Below are positions 1 through 7,924 of a stretch of DNA of 64,000 nucleotides, in pieces; the stretch's first letter is position 1; every line of letters begins with the position of its first letter. Location: the NCBI RefSeq assembly GCF_000376445.1, contig NZ_AQXI01000005.1:1-64000 (forward strand). The letters run 5' to 3'. Source of the DNA: Haladaptatus paucihalophilus DX253. Its GTDB lineage: Archaea > Halobacteriota > Halobacteria > Halobacteriales > Haladaptataceae. A model generated the notes under the pieces. It saw only the letters and a program-made list of their open reading frames with translations. It was not told where the DNA came from and did no database searches. The position numbers and the translations under genes were made by a program.

Positions 1-963
1 AAAGCCGTACCCGAAGCGGTTGTACGGCTCGTTCTCCTGCACCCATTCCTTGCTCCACTTCTTCTGGTTCCACGGTGGGTTCGCAACGACGCGGTCGAAA
101 ACCTCCAGCTCGTCGTGCTCGGTGACGAATTTCGGTTCGGTGATGGTATCGCCCTTCGCAATCTTAGCGTCCTGCAGTTCGTGGAGCAGGACGTTCATCT
201 GGCCGATCGCCCATGTGTTCAGGTTCTTCTCCTGCCCGTAGAGCGAGATGTCATCGCGGTCGCCTCCCTCCTGCTCGACGTGCTGGGCGGAGTAAATGAG
301 CATCCCGCCGGAGCCACACGCTGGGTCATAGACGCGGTCGCCTTCCTCGGGGTCGACACAGTCAACGAGGAGCTGCACGACTTCGCGGGGCGTGTAGAAC
401 TCGCCGCCCTTCTTCCCGGCGTCGTCGGCGAACTGGCGAATGAGATACTCGTAGGCACGGCCGAAGATGTCCGGATCTTCGAGATCTTCGTTCCGATAGC
501 GGTGCTTCGTGAAATGCGTGACGAGCTCGTCGAGCGTGGCATCCGAGAGCCGGTCCTTGTCGTTGAAGTCGACGGAGGTGAGCACGCGGTCGGCGATGGC
601 GTCGTTCTCGTCCTCGACGGCTGCAAGGGCTTTGTTCAGCGTCGCACCGATGTCGGTGTCCTGTGCGGCGATGTGGTCCCAGTGCGCGCGTTCGGGCACC
701 CAGAACTCCTCGTGGAGGTCTCGGTCGTGGGCGACGGTATCCTCGTCGATACCGTACTCTTCGGCGATCTCCTCCGTTTCCTCTTCGAAGCGGTCGTTGA
801 TGCGTTTCAGAAAGAGCAGTCCGAAGATGTAATTCTTGTAGTCTGCGGCGTCAATGCTTCCGCGCAGAATATCGGCAGCTTCCCAGAGATGTGATTCGAG
901 TGTAGCGAGGTCGAGAGTTTGCTGATTCTCTACCCCAAGAAGTGTTTCCTGATTTGAATCCAT
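1..963 (-). CDS. hsdM: Type I restriction-modification DNA methyltransferase subunit M (partial, 3' end outside window)
   Basis: The N-terminal 321 codons of an N6-adenine methylase read without interruption from an ATG at 963 down to base 1. The SAM-binding motif DPACGSGGML lies near residues 211-221 and the catalytic NPPW near 293-297, the order expected for HsdM. The N-terminal helical domain has the usual 'LWxAADxLRG...YKxxIxGLLFLKR' pattern. HsdM works with HsdS (specificity) and HsdR (translocase/nuclease), which would lie beyond the left edge. A perfect palindrome sits just upstream of the start. Function is confident; completeness of the system cannot be judged here. Confidence 0.93.
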   Translation of the reverse strand, partial: MDSNQETLLGVENQQTLDLATLESHLWEAADILRGSIDAADYKNYIFGLLFLKRINDRFEEETEEIAEEYGIDEDTVAHDRDLHEEFWVPERAHWDHIAAQDTDIGATLNKALAAVEDENDAIADRVLTSVDFNDKDRLSDATLDELVTHFTKHRYRNEDLEDPDIFGRAYEYLIRQFADDAGKKGGEFYTPREVVQLLVDCVDPEEGDRVYDPACGSGGMLIYSAQHVEQEGGDRDDISLYGQEKNLNTWAIGQMNVLLHELQDAKIAKGDTITEPKFVTEHDELEVFDRVVANPPWNQKKWSKEWVQENEPYNRFGYGF

Positions 964-975
964 ATGATTTGCAGG

Positions 976-992
976 TTACACCGTCGGTGTAA
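976..992. promoter_or_regulatory. Perfect palindrome in the hsdM promoter
   Basis: TTACACCG-T-CGGTGTAA is an 8+8 bp perfect inverted repeat with a one-base centre. It lies 13-29 bases upstream of the hsdM ATG, where the TATA box of a leaderless archaeal promoter would sit. A dimeric repressor controlling the restriction genes is the natural inference; no candidate protein is adjacent. Confidence 0.55.
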
Positions 993-1084
993 ATCCTTTT
1001 CCCAGTTCGTTCAGGGCAACTTTTGGTTCATCACTACTGTTTCGATCCCTCCGATTTATCGCCTCGCAATCGCAACGCGACAGT

Positions 1085-1663
1085 ATGAGCGAAATGGGGA
1101 TGACACAACTGTCGGTCGGGGATCGCGTAATTGACACGGACGACGACAACCCAGACGAAGCAGTTGTCATCGCACGACCGCCAGCGACGACGATTGCAGA
1201 GTGGGAGTTTCCAACGGACGAGGGTCCAATGACGACCGCTGACACGAATCCTGAGTACCCAGCCGACGCGCAGTTAGTGCTGGTATCATTTCTCTCGGAT
1301 CTCAATGGCTACTGGGAAGACTGGAACGACGCTGACCCTGTTGACCTTCGCGATGGTGTTGAAGCCAATCACGTCCATCGCTACGGCTTTCCCGAGCCAC
1401 GCTTAGCACCCGCTGACCAGAGTGAAACCTCACCCGATGGGGAGACGGAGCCGGCCGATAATGAGGCCGAACCGCCGGAGCAATTCAGGCCAGTTATCGG
1501 GCGGCTTGAACAGAATGAGTTCACGGTGAGTTATGGTGCAGACGAGCAAGTAACTCGAGTCGAGAAGTTTGGAGTTGAGCACACTATTGACCAGAAGGGG
1601 ACGGTTGGCGGTGAGAGTGGCATCAAAAATCGGGTGACATCGATTGTGGATCGCTTCCTCTAA
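1085..1663 (+). CDS. Hypothetical acidic haloarchaeal protein, probably truncated by an in-frame TAA
   Basis: A 192-residue acidic soluble protein beginning MSEMGMTQLSVGDRV, with a second ATG at codon 4 or 6 also possible. The N-terminal 'VGDRVIDTDDDNPDEAVVIARP' region looks like a small beta-rich domain found in haloarchaeal accessory proteins. No catalytic motif is visible. A Pro/Glu-rich linker lies near residues 115-135. After the TAA at 1661-1663 the same frame stays open and protein-like to 1792, so the ancestral gene was probably about 235 codons. It is divergent from hsdM and may share its control region. Confidence 0.7.
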   Translation: MSEMGMTQLSVGDRVIDTDDDNPDEAVVIARPPATTIAEWEFPTDEGPMTTADTNPEYPADAQLVLVSFLSDLNGYWEDWNDADPVDLRDGVEANHVHRYGFPEPRLAPADQSETSPDGETEPADNEAEPPEQFRPVIGRLEQNEFTVSYGADEQVTRVEKFGVEHTIDQKGTVGGESGIKNRVTSIVDRFL

Positions 1664-1792
1664 AAAACCTCCCGGCAGACTGGCGCGATTGCGCCTTCGG
1701 TTGGTCGTTATTTCGCCACCCGTTACGAAGATGACTACTATGAACTCGGCTTTTCGTTCGAACACGAGAACCCGAGAGAGACAGAAACATGA
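1664..1792 (+). pseudogene. Detached C-terminal tail of the 1085 gene
   Basis: Directly after the TAA at 1661-1663 the same frame continues for 42 codons to a TGA at 1790-1792. It encodes a haloarchaeal-looking segment including 'VGRYFATRYEDDYYELG'. Codon choice and acidic composition match the upstream gene. One nonsense change (for example AAA or GAA to TAA) would explain the split. It is not expected to be translated on its own, since no start codon or promoter is evident. Confidence 0.5.
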
Positions 1793-1819
1793 TTCCGATC
1801 AAGTCAAATAGAATACCCA

Positions 1820-1968
1820 CAGGGTGTCATAGAACGGTTAGCATGGTTTTCTGCTATCGGGTGAGAGGTCTGCTATTGCCGCTTCTAAATGGCGGCAATA
1901 TTGACTGATTCTTAGACACCGTTTCTCGGGGTGCTACTGAGGTGTGTGAAGAGTTCTATGACACCCTC
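1820..1968. mobile_element. MITE-like element, 149 bp, with terminal inverted repeats and a 6-bp target duplication
   Basis: The ends carry a perfect 15-bp inverted repeat: AGGGTGTCATAGAAC at 1821-1835 and its complement at 1953-1967. Immediately outside lie identical TACCCA copies at 1814-1819 and 1969-1974, the signature of transposition. The 117-bp interior has no gene. It is too short for a transposase, so it must be mobilised in trans by an IS with matching ends; I cannot assign the parent family. Confidence 0.75.
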
Positions 1969-2194
1969 TACCCAGTGTAGCAGCCAAGTCGCAATCGTCA
2001 TGCGTAGTGCCATTTTCGTTTTCAACCGAGAACAAATGTTGTTCAAATGTCAGACAATGTTAGAATAAGGTACTAATACCGTGATAACATAGTGGTCGCT
2101 AGCCAGCGGCAAGACCCGACGCAATGTTATAGTTATACACGTATATGGGAAAGGTGTGTCTTTGTACTGAGCACGTAGAAGAGAGATGTATGTC
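1969..2194. other. Gene-free stretch between the MITE and a decayed small gene
   Basis: Short AT-rich spacer with no supported gene on either strand. A short open frame reading leftward into the MITE (from about 2010) is created by the MITE insertion and is not considered real. Confidence 0.4.
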
Positions 2195-2336
2195 CTATTC
2201 GACATGGGTGTCTAACCGTTCTACCTCGTCGCAAATCGCTTCAAACTCGTCTTCCATTAACTTGTTAATGTCTTCGCGGAGCTCAGTAGCTTCGTCGATT
2301 AGTTTTGACGAGTTCGGTATCGATATTTAATCTCAT
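2195..2336 (-). pseudogene. Frameshifted small gene (about 46 aa if repaired)
   Basis: On the minus strand an ATG at 2336 starts MRLNIDTELVK, then the protein-like frame jumps by one base at an AAAA run near 2304-2307. It continues as LIDEATELREDINKLMEDE to a TAG at 2195. Removing one A restores a coherent charged, helical protein. The 142-base span is 47 codons plus one base, as a single insertion predicts. Function is unknown. The intact IS lies about 100 bp upstream. A sequencing error in the A run is an alternative. Confidence 0.45.
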
Positions 2337-2441
2337 TTACTGTTTTTCTATATTTCACACTTGATTGAGAAGGCAAACCACATACGATTTACTGGCGATA
2401 GGCGATTATTTATTATATCCTATAAACATGATTCTTTTTGA

Positions 2442-3184
2442 GGCACTGTCTAGTTAAGCCAGTTTGAGAAGCGAGCAGTTCGTTGATTTAGTGCTTTGCT
2501 CAACCAAGAACTGCTCAGCGAGACGTTAGAGACCGCGAATCTTGAATGTTGGGAGCGTGAGCGGACGGCGACGCCTGTTAGGGCGTTCGCCGTCCGTCTC
2601 CACGCGACCGGTTGTTCACTCAGAGAAACAAAAGCAATTCTTGCGCTCTTCGGCGTAAAACGGTCGCACCAAGCGATCTTTCAATGGGTTCATCGGATAT
2701 CTGACAGCGTCTCCGACCCGCCGTCGGCAGCGCCGACGCGGGTCGCAGTGGACGAAACCGCTGTCAAAATCAACGGCGAGTGGTCTTGGGTGTACGATGC
2801 AATAGACACCGAAACAAAACTGCTGCTTGATATCGAAGTGTTTGATCGGCATGGCACTGATTCGGCAGCTGCGTTTCTGTCTGGATTGGCCGAGAAACAC
2901 GATCTCTCGGACGCCGTGTTTCTCGTTGATGGCTATGGATATCGGACTGCCCTCTTTCGAATCGGGTTGAGCGGTCGGCTCGACTACACGGAGCGAAACC
3001 TGATCGAAAAGTGGTTTCACACACTCAAACAGCGCATCGACCGCTTCTATACATCGTGGGTGGGCAGTCGGCCCAGCGTCCAGCAGTGGCTTGAACAGTT
3101 TGTGCATTACTATAATCATCAGAGACCGCATCAATCGCTCGACAACCGAACACCTGTCGAGGAGGAGCTAAACTAGACAGTGCC
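2442..3184 (+). mobile_element. Complete IS6-family insertion sequence, 743 bp
   Basis: Terminal inverted repeats GGCACTGTCTAGTT (2442-2455) and its complement (3171-3184) bracket a single transposase gene. Both ends abut an identical 8-bp direct repeat, CTTTTTGA, at 2434-2441 and 3185-3192. IS6-family elements make 8-bp duplications, so this copy is whole and arrived by one transposition event. It stands between the decayed small gene and the methylase gene. Confidence 0.92.
2496..3176 (+). CDS. IS6-family DDE transposase
   Basis: This 226-aa transposase catalyses replicative cointegrate transposition of its IS. An N-terminal helix-turn-helix ('GCSLRETKAILALFGV', about residues 37-52) precedes an RNase H-fold core. 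The DDE residues are recognisable: Asp in VAVDETAVK, Asp in VFLVDGYGY, and Glu in NLIEKWFHTLK. 'YYNHQRPHQSLDNRTP' is the typical C-terminal signature. The displayed start is TTG at 2496; translation may begin at a nearby alternative start. No disruption is seen, so the enzyme is probably active. Confidence 0.93.
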   Translation: MLNQELLSETLETANLECWERERTATPVRAFAVRLHATGCSLRETKAILALFGVKRSHQAIFQWVHRISDSVSDPPSAAPTRVAVDETAVKINGEWSWVYDAIDTETKLLLDIEVFDRHGTDSAAAFLSGLAEKHDLSDAVFLVDGYGYRTALFRIGLSGRLDYTERNLIEKWFHTLKQRIDRFYTSWVGSRPSVQQWLEQFVHYYNHQRPHQSLDNRTPVEEELN

Positions 3185-3403
3185 CTTTTTGATTTGATGG
3201 CACGATTCCGAGGTTGATGTTAGCTCCGAAGAAACGGATCCCTATTTATGAGGTCTATTTTGTGTTTGAGATTGACTGAATTTCGAAGAGTTTTTGCTGG
3301 CCGGGTTACTGATATTTAAATAAGAAAATCGGAAACCGACAGTAATTATTTAAGAGGCTAGCTACCAATTCGTACATATATCGAACATAAGAATCAATAT
3401 CAC

Positions 3404-6376
3404 ATGTCATCCTCTGGACCATCAGTCACGCTTCAAGAGTTCTGTACGGGACTTGGGTATAGCGACTCGCCCGGATTTTATATGATCTCAGAACCGGTAT
3501 CAACCCTCCCTACTTCAGTTGAAAATTCTAAGGAAAAATTAGGTGTTGATGCAGTCTATGGGACTCATCAAGCACATGGTCAACGATTCAAACCAATTGT
3601 GTATTTTAAGAAATATTCTGATGAAGATGGTGAGTCTCTGAAGCAGATATACAACAACGTGTGGAATGAGGGACAAGCAACACTCCTAATTGTTGTCTTT
3701 CCCGATCGAGCAAAGATCTACAACTGTACTCGAAAGCCAATTGAAGACCGGCAGGAAGATATTGATGAGTACCAAAGACTTCTTGACACGCTCGACCTCT
3801 ATGAGAAGAGTCTCGAAGAGACTCCTGATGTTGATTCGTATAAACGTCCAAATATTGAGAGTCGCAATTTCTGGCGAGAGCGGCGTGGTGAGTTCGATCA
3901 AGCAAACCGGGTTGATCAGCACTTACTGACTAACTTAGAGAATTTAAAGAATAATTTAACTGATGAACTATCGATAGGATACACAAACAATCTAATTATT
4001 AGATCGCTCTTCCTTCTTTATCTCCAAGATAGAGATATCATCCAAGACTCATTCTACCAGACGAGATTTAATTGCCGAGGATATAGAGAGGTTCTAGAAA
4101 ACAAAGAAGATACATACGAACTATTTGACGAAGTTAAAAGTCGTCTTAATGGGGATATCTTTCAGTATGATGAGAACGAATACGGCTCAGTAACTTCAGA
4201 ACACTTGTTAATAATCAGCCGGTTCCTGAACGGAATCAATCTCAGAACAGGCCAAACCCGATTATTCCCTTATCGTTTTGATCTTATCCCGATTGAACTA
4301 ATCAGCAGCATCTACGAGCACTTCGTTGGGGAGTCTGACACTGGTGGAACGTACTATACTCGTCCTGAGATGGCCGACTATATGATTGACGAGTTGCTGA
4401 GCGAAGACCTTCATGAGCACCAACGAATTGTTGACCCTACGTGCGGTTCCGGTGTATTTCTTGTAAATGCATTTAGTAGGCTCGTAGAGCATGAAAAGCG
4501 AAATTCAGACGCAGTTGATCTCGAAACACTTACTGAGTTTCTCACGCACCGTCTACATGGATATGACAATAATCATGAAGCTGTACAAATCACCACGTTT
4601 AGTCTCTATCTCAAACTTTTAGAATATGTTGACGACTCTATTATTTGGGATGATGGATTTGAACTTCCATCTCTTATCGGGAACTCGATCCATTGTGATG
4701 ACTTCTTTGAAGTTTCTGAAAGCGAGAAATTCGACTTAATAATCGGAAATCCTCCTTGGGGCTCGCTTTCTCAGATTCGTTCTTCAGCAAAGGAGTACTT
4801 AGACGATTCTGGACATTCTATTGGAAACAATGAGTCTGCACAAGCATTTATGTGGAAGGCTTACGAGAATTTGGATCCTGAAGGGGAAGTTTGCTTTGCT
4901 GTCCCCGCTAGAAGTATACTCTTTCATAGACAATCTACAGCCGTTCAATTTAGAGAAAAGTTTTTTGAACAAGCATCTGTCGACACAATAGCGAATCTGG
5001 CTCCTCTTCGGAGAACACTATTTGAGAACGCAACGAACCCAGCAGCGATTGTCACGTTCGGAAGAAAGGCGCTCAATGGACGAGATTCGATCCGATATCT
5101 TACTCCAAAGACATTTGATGTAGGTATTCTCCGTTCGATTCCCGTTGATGCAGACCACGACGTGAAGTTTCTTTCTTCGCATTACCAGAACTTTGAGTAC
5201 GTCTGGAAAACTGCGATGTGGGGTGGTAGTGCGGACCTCAATCTTATGATGAAACTAGAATCGTTGCCCTCCATCAATGATCTAGTAGACAGCCGTGAGT
5301 GGCTAATCGGAAATGGATTTGAAGCAGGCTCTTCGACATATGAGCAAACCCATTCACCGGAATTAGCTGAGTTGCCTCATCTTCGGACTAGCCAAGTTGA
5401 GCCATATTATGTCCCAGAAGACGGCTTAGTAGAATATGGCGCCGAACCATATTTTAAGCATCCACGTGACTTATCACTATACGAACCACCAGTCATAACA
5501 GTCCGAGCGACGGCCACACGTCGCAATAGAGAACCGGGTGCATCAAGAGGAATAAAATCAGCATTCCATGAACACTCAGTCTCATACCGGTCAAGGATTG
5601 TTGGGATTGTTGGCTTGGAAACGGATCATGATATTCTCCGAATCCTGAATCTAGTTCTTAACTCGTCACTTGCCCAGTACTGGTTATTCCTTTCTACTGT
5701 CGGGTGGGGTATTGCTAGACCAACACTCCGGCAGGAAGAAATCCTCTCTGTTCCTCTTCCGCTAGACAATCTAATCGAAAGGAAGGAGGAATTATTATCT
5801 ATCGACAGTAGAATTAGAGAACTAATCGAAAATAGTGTTCGAGACGAGCGTTACAAGGAGCATATCGAACAATTAGATAACATTCTTTTCGAGTGTTACG
5901 ACCTTTCAGAGATCGAAAAGAAGCTCATCGAATCGAGAGTAAGCACCTCGATTGATTTCTACCATGAACGAAATGACTCGAAAGCAGTAGAGGCCGCAAA
6001 TGATGAACTCCTTCGTCAGTACGGAGAAATCATCTGCGATAACGTAAACAAATTCCTTGAGTTTAGCGATGTTTCTTTGCAGCCGATCATCTACTCTTCA
6101 TCAAACCTCATCAAGCCTCTTAATCTAATTACTTTACAGTTATCCGAAGGGGAGAGTCAGCCAGAGTTAGTCGATCGTAACATTGTCCTTGAAGAAAAAC
6201 TCCAAGCCCTTGATTCAGCAGAATCAAATAATTCGCTGTATCAACGTCGAATTGTCGAAATATACCAGGAAAACTCTATTCATATAATCAAACCTAATGA
6301 AGTGAGATTTTGGAGCGTTGCTGCGGCGATTAATGACGCACCCGAAATTGTAGGTGAGTTGCTTGACCGAGCATAA
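3404..6376 (+). CDS. Large N6-adenine DNA methyltransferase of a type II (Eco57I/type IIG-like) restriction system
   Basis: A 990-residue protein with SAM motif I (DPTCGSGVFL, about residue 342) and the catalytic NPPW (about 448), defining a gamma-class N6-adenine methylase. Some 300 residues precede the methylase core and about 400 follow; the C-terminal half probably contains target recognition and helical spacer regions. I see no clear D...ExK nuclease motif in the N-terminal part. It overlaps the next gene, which carries such a motif, so cleavage and methylation appear split over two proteins. The gene is clearly more AT-rich than flanking DNA, a sign of recent transfer. BREX PglX or DISARM methylases are alternative relatives, but their partner genes are absent. 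Confidence 0.8.
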   Translation: MSSSGPSVTLQEFCTGLGYSDSPGFYMISEPVSTLPTSVENSKEKLGVDAVYGTHQAHGQRFKPIVYFKKYSDEDGESLKQIYNNVWNEGQATLLIVVFPDRAKIYNCTRKPIEDRQEDIDEYQRLLDTLDLYEKSLEETPDVDSYKRPNIESRNFWRERRGEFDQANRVDQHLLTNLENLKNNLTDELSIGYTNNLIIRSLFLLYLQDRDIIQDSFYQTRFNCRGYREVLENKEDTYELFDEVKSRLNGDIFQYDENEYGSVTSEHLLIISRFLNGINLRTGQTRLFPYRFDLIPIELISSIYEHFVGESDTGGTYYTRPEMADYMIDELLSEDLHEHQRIVDPTCGSGVFLVNAFSRLVEHEKRNSDAVDLETLTEFLTHRLHGYDNNHEAVQITTFSLYLKLLEYVDDSIIWDDGFELPSLIGNSIHCDDFFEVSESEKFDLIIGNPPWGSLSQIRSSAKEYLDDSGHSIGNNESAQAFMWKAYENLDPEGEVCFAVPARSILFHRQSTAVQFREKFFEQASVDTIANLAPLRRTLFENATNPAAIVTFGRKALNGRDSIRYLTPKTFDVGILRSIPVDADHDVKFLSSHYQNFEYVWKTAMWGGSADLNLMMKLESLPSINDLVDSREWLIGNGFEAGSSTYEQTHSPELAELPHLRTSQVEPYYVPEDGLVEYGAEPYFKHPRDLSLYEPPVITVRATATRRNREPGASRGIKSAFHEHSVSYRSRIVGIVGLETDHDILRILNLVLNSSLAQYWLFLSTVGWGIARPTLRQEEILSVPLPLDNLIERKEELLSIDSRIRELIENSVRDERYKEHIEQLDNILFECYDLSEIEKKLIESRVSTSIDFYHERNDSKAVEAANDELLRQYGEIICDNVNKFLEFSDVSLQPIIYSSSNLIKPLNLITLQLSEGESQPELVDRNIVLEEKLQALDSAESNNSLYQRRIVEIYQENSIHIIKPNEVRFWSVAAAINDAPEIVGELLDRA

Positions 6377-7007
6377 TCTGTCCCTTGCTGCCAAGGTTGA
6401 GGAGGGCTTCCGACAAGTTTGTGGCAGTCTTCTCAAACAGGCTTATGATGCGGTTCGTGACGCGAGCGAATATGATGTCTCATGGGACGAAGATGAGTTC
6501 ACCAGAGAGATTGTATATCATATGGACATGATAAACGAGGCAGATTTCGAATATCCCCTCCGTGTCACTTGGGATGAGAAGGGAAAGACTCGTAGTAACA
6601 TGGAATCTGACGATCATCCGAATACTGCACAGAGAGTTGACATCACCCTCGATCGAGTGCGGTGTTCTGGGACCACAGAATATTCGATTGAATGCAAGCG
6701 TGTTAGTGTGGATGAGTCTGCATTGGTGAGGAAATACTGGAAAAATGGAGTTCGACGGTTCGTTGACGCTGAGTACGCGGACCGGTACTCGTTTGGTGCG
6801 ATGGCAGCCTATGTCCTTCAAGGAGATTTAGACGCAAATGCCAAAGAACTTCAAAAGAGAAGTGACAACTATGAGAAAAGAATGCATCTTATCCAACAAT
6901 GGGAATTTCAGTATGAACAAAGCGGTATGAAGGTGTATTTGACTGGACACAGCAGAGATGGAGTAGAAGATATCGAACTTGACCACCATCTTCTCGATTT
7001 TACTTAG
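6354..7007 (+). CDS. Putative PD-(D/E)xK restriction nuclease partner of the upstream methylase
   Basis: 217 residues from a GTG at 6354, overlapping the end of the methylase gene by 23 bp, so the two are almost certainly translationally coupled. 'RVDITLDRV' (Asp96) followed by 'YSIECKRV' (Glu113, Lys115) matches the D...ExK active site of restriction-fold nucleases. An N-terminal helical region of about 60 residues precedes it. The substrate would be DNA unmethylated by the partner (inference). AT-rich like its neighbour. It could instead be a nicking or modification-dependent enzyme. Confidence 0.65.
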   Translation: MSCLTEHNLSLAAKVEEGFRQVCGSLLKQAYDAVRDASEYDVSWDEDEFTREIVYHMDMINEADFEYPLRVTWDEKGKTRSNMESDDHPNTAQRVDITLDRVRCSGTTEYSIECKRVSVDESALVRKYWKNGVRRFVDAEYADRYSFGAMAAYVLQGDLDANAKELQKRSDNYEKRMHLIQQWEFQYEQSGMKVYLTGHSRDGVEDIELDHHLLDFT

Positions 7008-7149
7008 TGCTTGGTAGCGGTTTGGTCAGGTGCGTCATTTTTCCCGTTCTTTGTCACGATGATGAGCGCTACAAGCGGTTATGATGTGGTTCTGATCGGT
7101 ATTCAAATCGCTCAAGATCTCTAATGAGATTTTTGCAGACCAGACAGGT

Positions 7150-7389
7150 TTATTCCCATTGATCTCTGAACGCCGGTCGGAGGTTTCGCCACCTAAAATA
7201 CATTGAGCCTCCATCGTCAAACTTAACCAAGTAATCAATATTATCGCGCTCATCACCCGTTACCTTCCCAGCATTGTCCTGATGGACCTCAATTATTCGG
7301 TCCTCCCGTCCATGATATGATTCGTGACCTGGATCTGTTTCGTCAGGAATATCGATCCGTACACGATCGTTTTTCTCAAATTGATTCAT
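7150..7389 (-). CDS. Small SH3-like beta-barrel protein, function unknown
   Basis: 79 aa from the ATG at 7389 (MNQFEKNDRVRIDI). The pattern 'DRVRIDIPD...YHGREDRIIEV...DYLVKFDDG...YFRWRNLRPA' resembles KOW/SH3-like barrels that bind nucleic acid or protein partners. The start overlaps the stop of an upstream decayed frame by four bases (ATGA), so the two once formed an operon. It converges on the methylase-nuclease pair and may be an accessory to it, but nothing proves this. Confidence 0.7.
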   Translation of the reverse strand: MNQFEKNDRVRIDIPDETDPGHESYHGREDRIIEVHQDNAGKVTGDERDNIDYLVKFDDGGSMYFRWRNLRPAFRDQWE

Positions 7390-7558
7390 ACAATTTCCTC
7401 CCAAATTTGTTGTCCATAATCGGCCAACTCATGTAATTTCTCAGGATATTTATCAACGACGGCTTCCACTATTTCTTATTCTCTGAGATCTCTATTCGAC
7501 ATAAGCTTAATGTTATTTGCGTGTTTTCACTACCTAGTGCCTGGTACCTCTCGTTCAT
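7386..7558 (-). pseudogene. Frameshifted small gene preceding the SH3-like protein
   Basis: From an ATG at 7558 the first frame reads MNERYQALGSENTQITL through ...EISENK and then stops. One base over, the frame continues EIVEAVVDKYPEKLHELADYG to a TGA that overlaps the next gene's ATG. The 173-base span is 57 codons plus two bases, fitting one indel near 7463-7470. Open reading also extends upstream of 7558 without a clear start, so the N-terminus may be lost too. Helical, function unknown. Confidence 0.45.
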
Positions 7559-7639
7559 GATTCGGGCAATGTCCCATTCTCTTATCCTCCAATCATATGT
7601 TTAATGATAAAGTATATCAGAGGGAAAATTAATGGGCAG

Positions 7640-7809
7640 CTGTGGCACGCACGCCACAGTGTCGGTCCGCACTCACGCTGGTCAGTCTTGCTCATGAGAC
7701 CACGCATTACTTCCCTGTGGGACTGACCAATGTGAGTGCGCTCCCTCTAACCCATCAGCAAACTTCAACCTACTTTCCCTCGCTCGTACAAGCGGGGGAG
7801 AGTAGGTTG
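7640..7809. repeat. Cluster of three strong hairpins, possible IS200/IS605-derived palindromic element
   Basis: Three consecutive inverted repeats: CTGTGGC/GCCACAG (7640-7659, loop 6); a 19-base arm pair at 7669-7687 and 7721-7739 differing at the GC/AA centre; and CAACCTACT/AGTAGGTTG (7766-7774 and 7801-7809), whose inner arms also pair. No credible gene is present. IS200/IS605 elements and their haloarchaeal palindrome-associated derivatives end in such subterminal hairpins, so a non-autonomous remnant is the favoured reading. A structured RNA is the alternative. Confidence 0.5.
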
Positions 7810-7924
7810 CTGTCATCCATCTCTCCAACTCAGTTCGACTCGCGTACTATAATGACGATGTGAAGTGGCAATGCAATTAACTACTTCTAATATGTATATC
7901 TACCTAGATTTATGGCTCGAAAAT

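Noticed and set aside
115-894. 259-aa plus-strand open frame
   Set aside because: It is the antisense shadow of hsdM, whose motifs on the minus strand are decisive.
1968-2025. Leftward frame reading into the MITE
   Set aside because: Created by the insertion; the target duplication shows the junction is new.
2145-2330. 61-aa plus-strand Ser-rich frame
   Set aside because: Antisense of the frameshifted small minus-strand gene, which reads more like protein.
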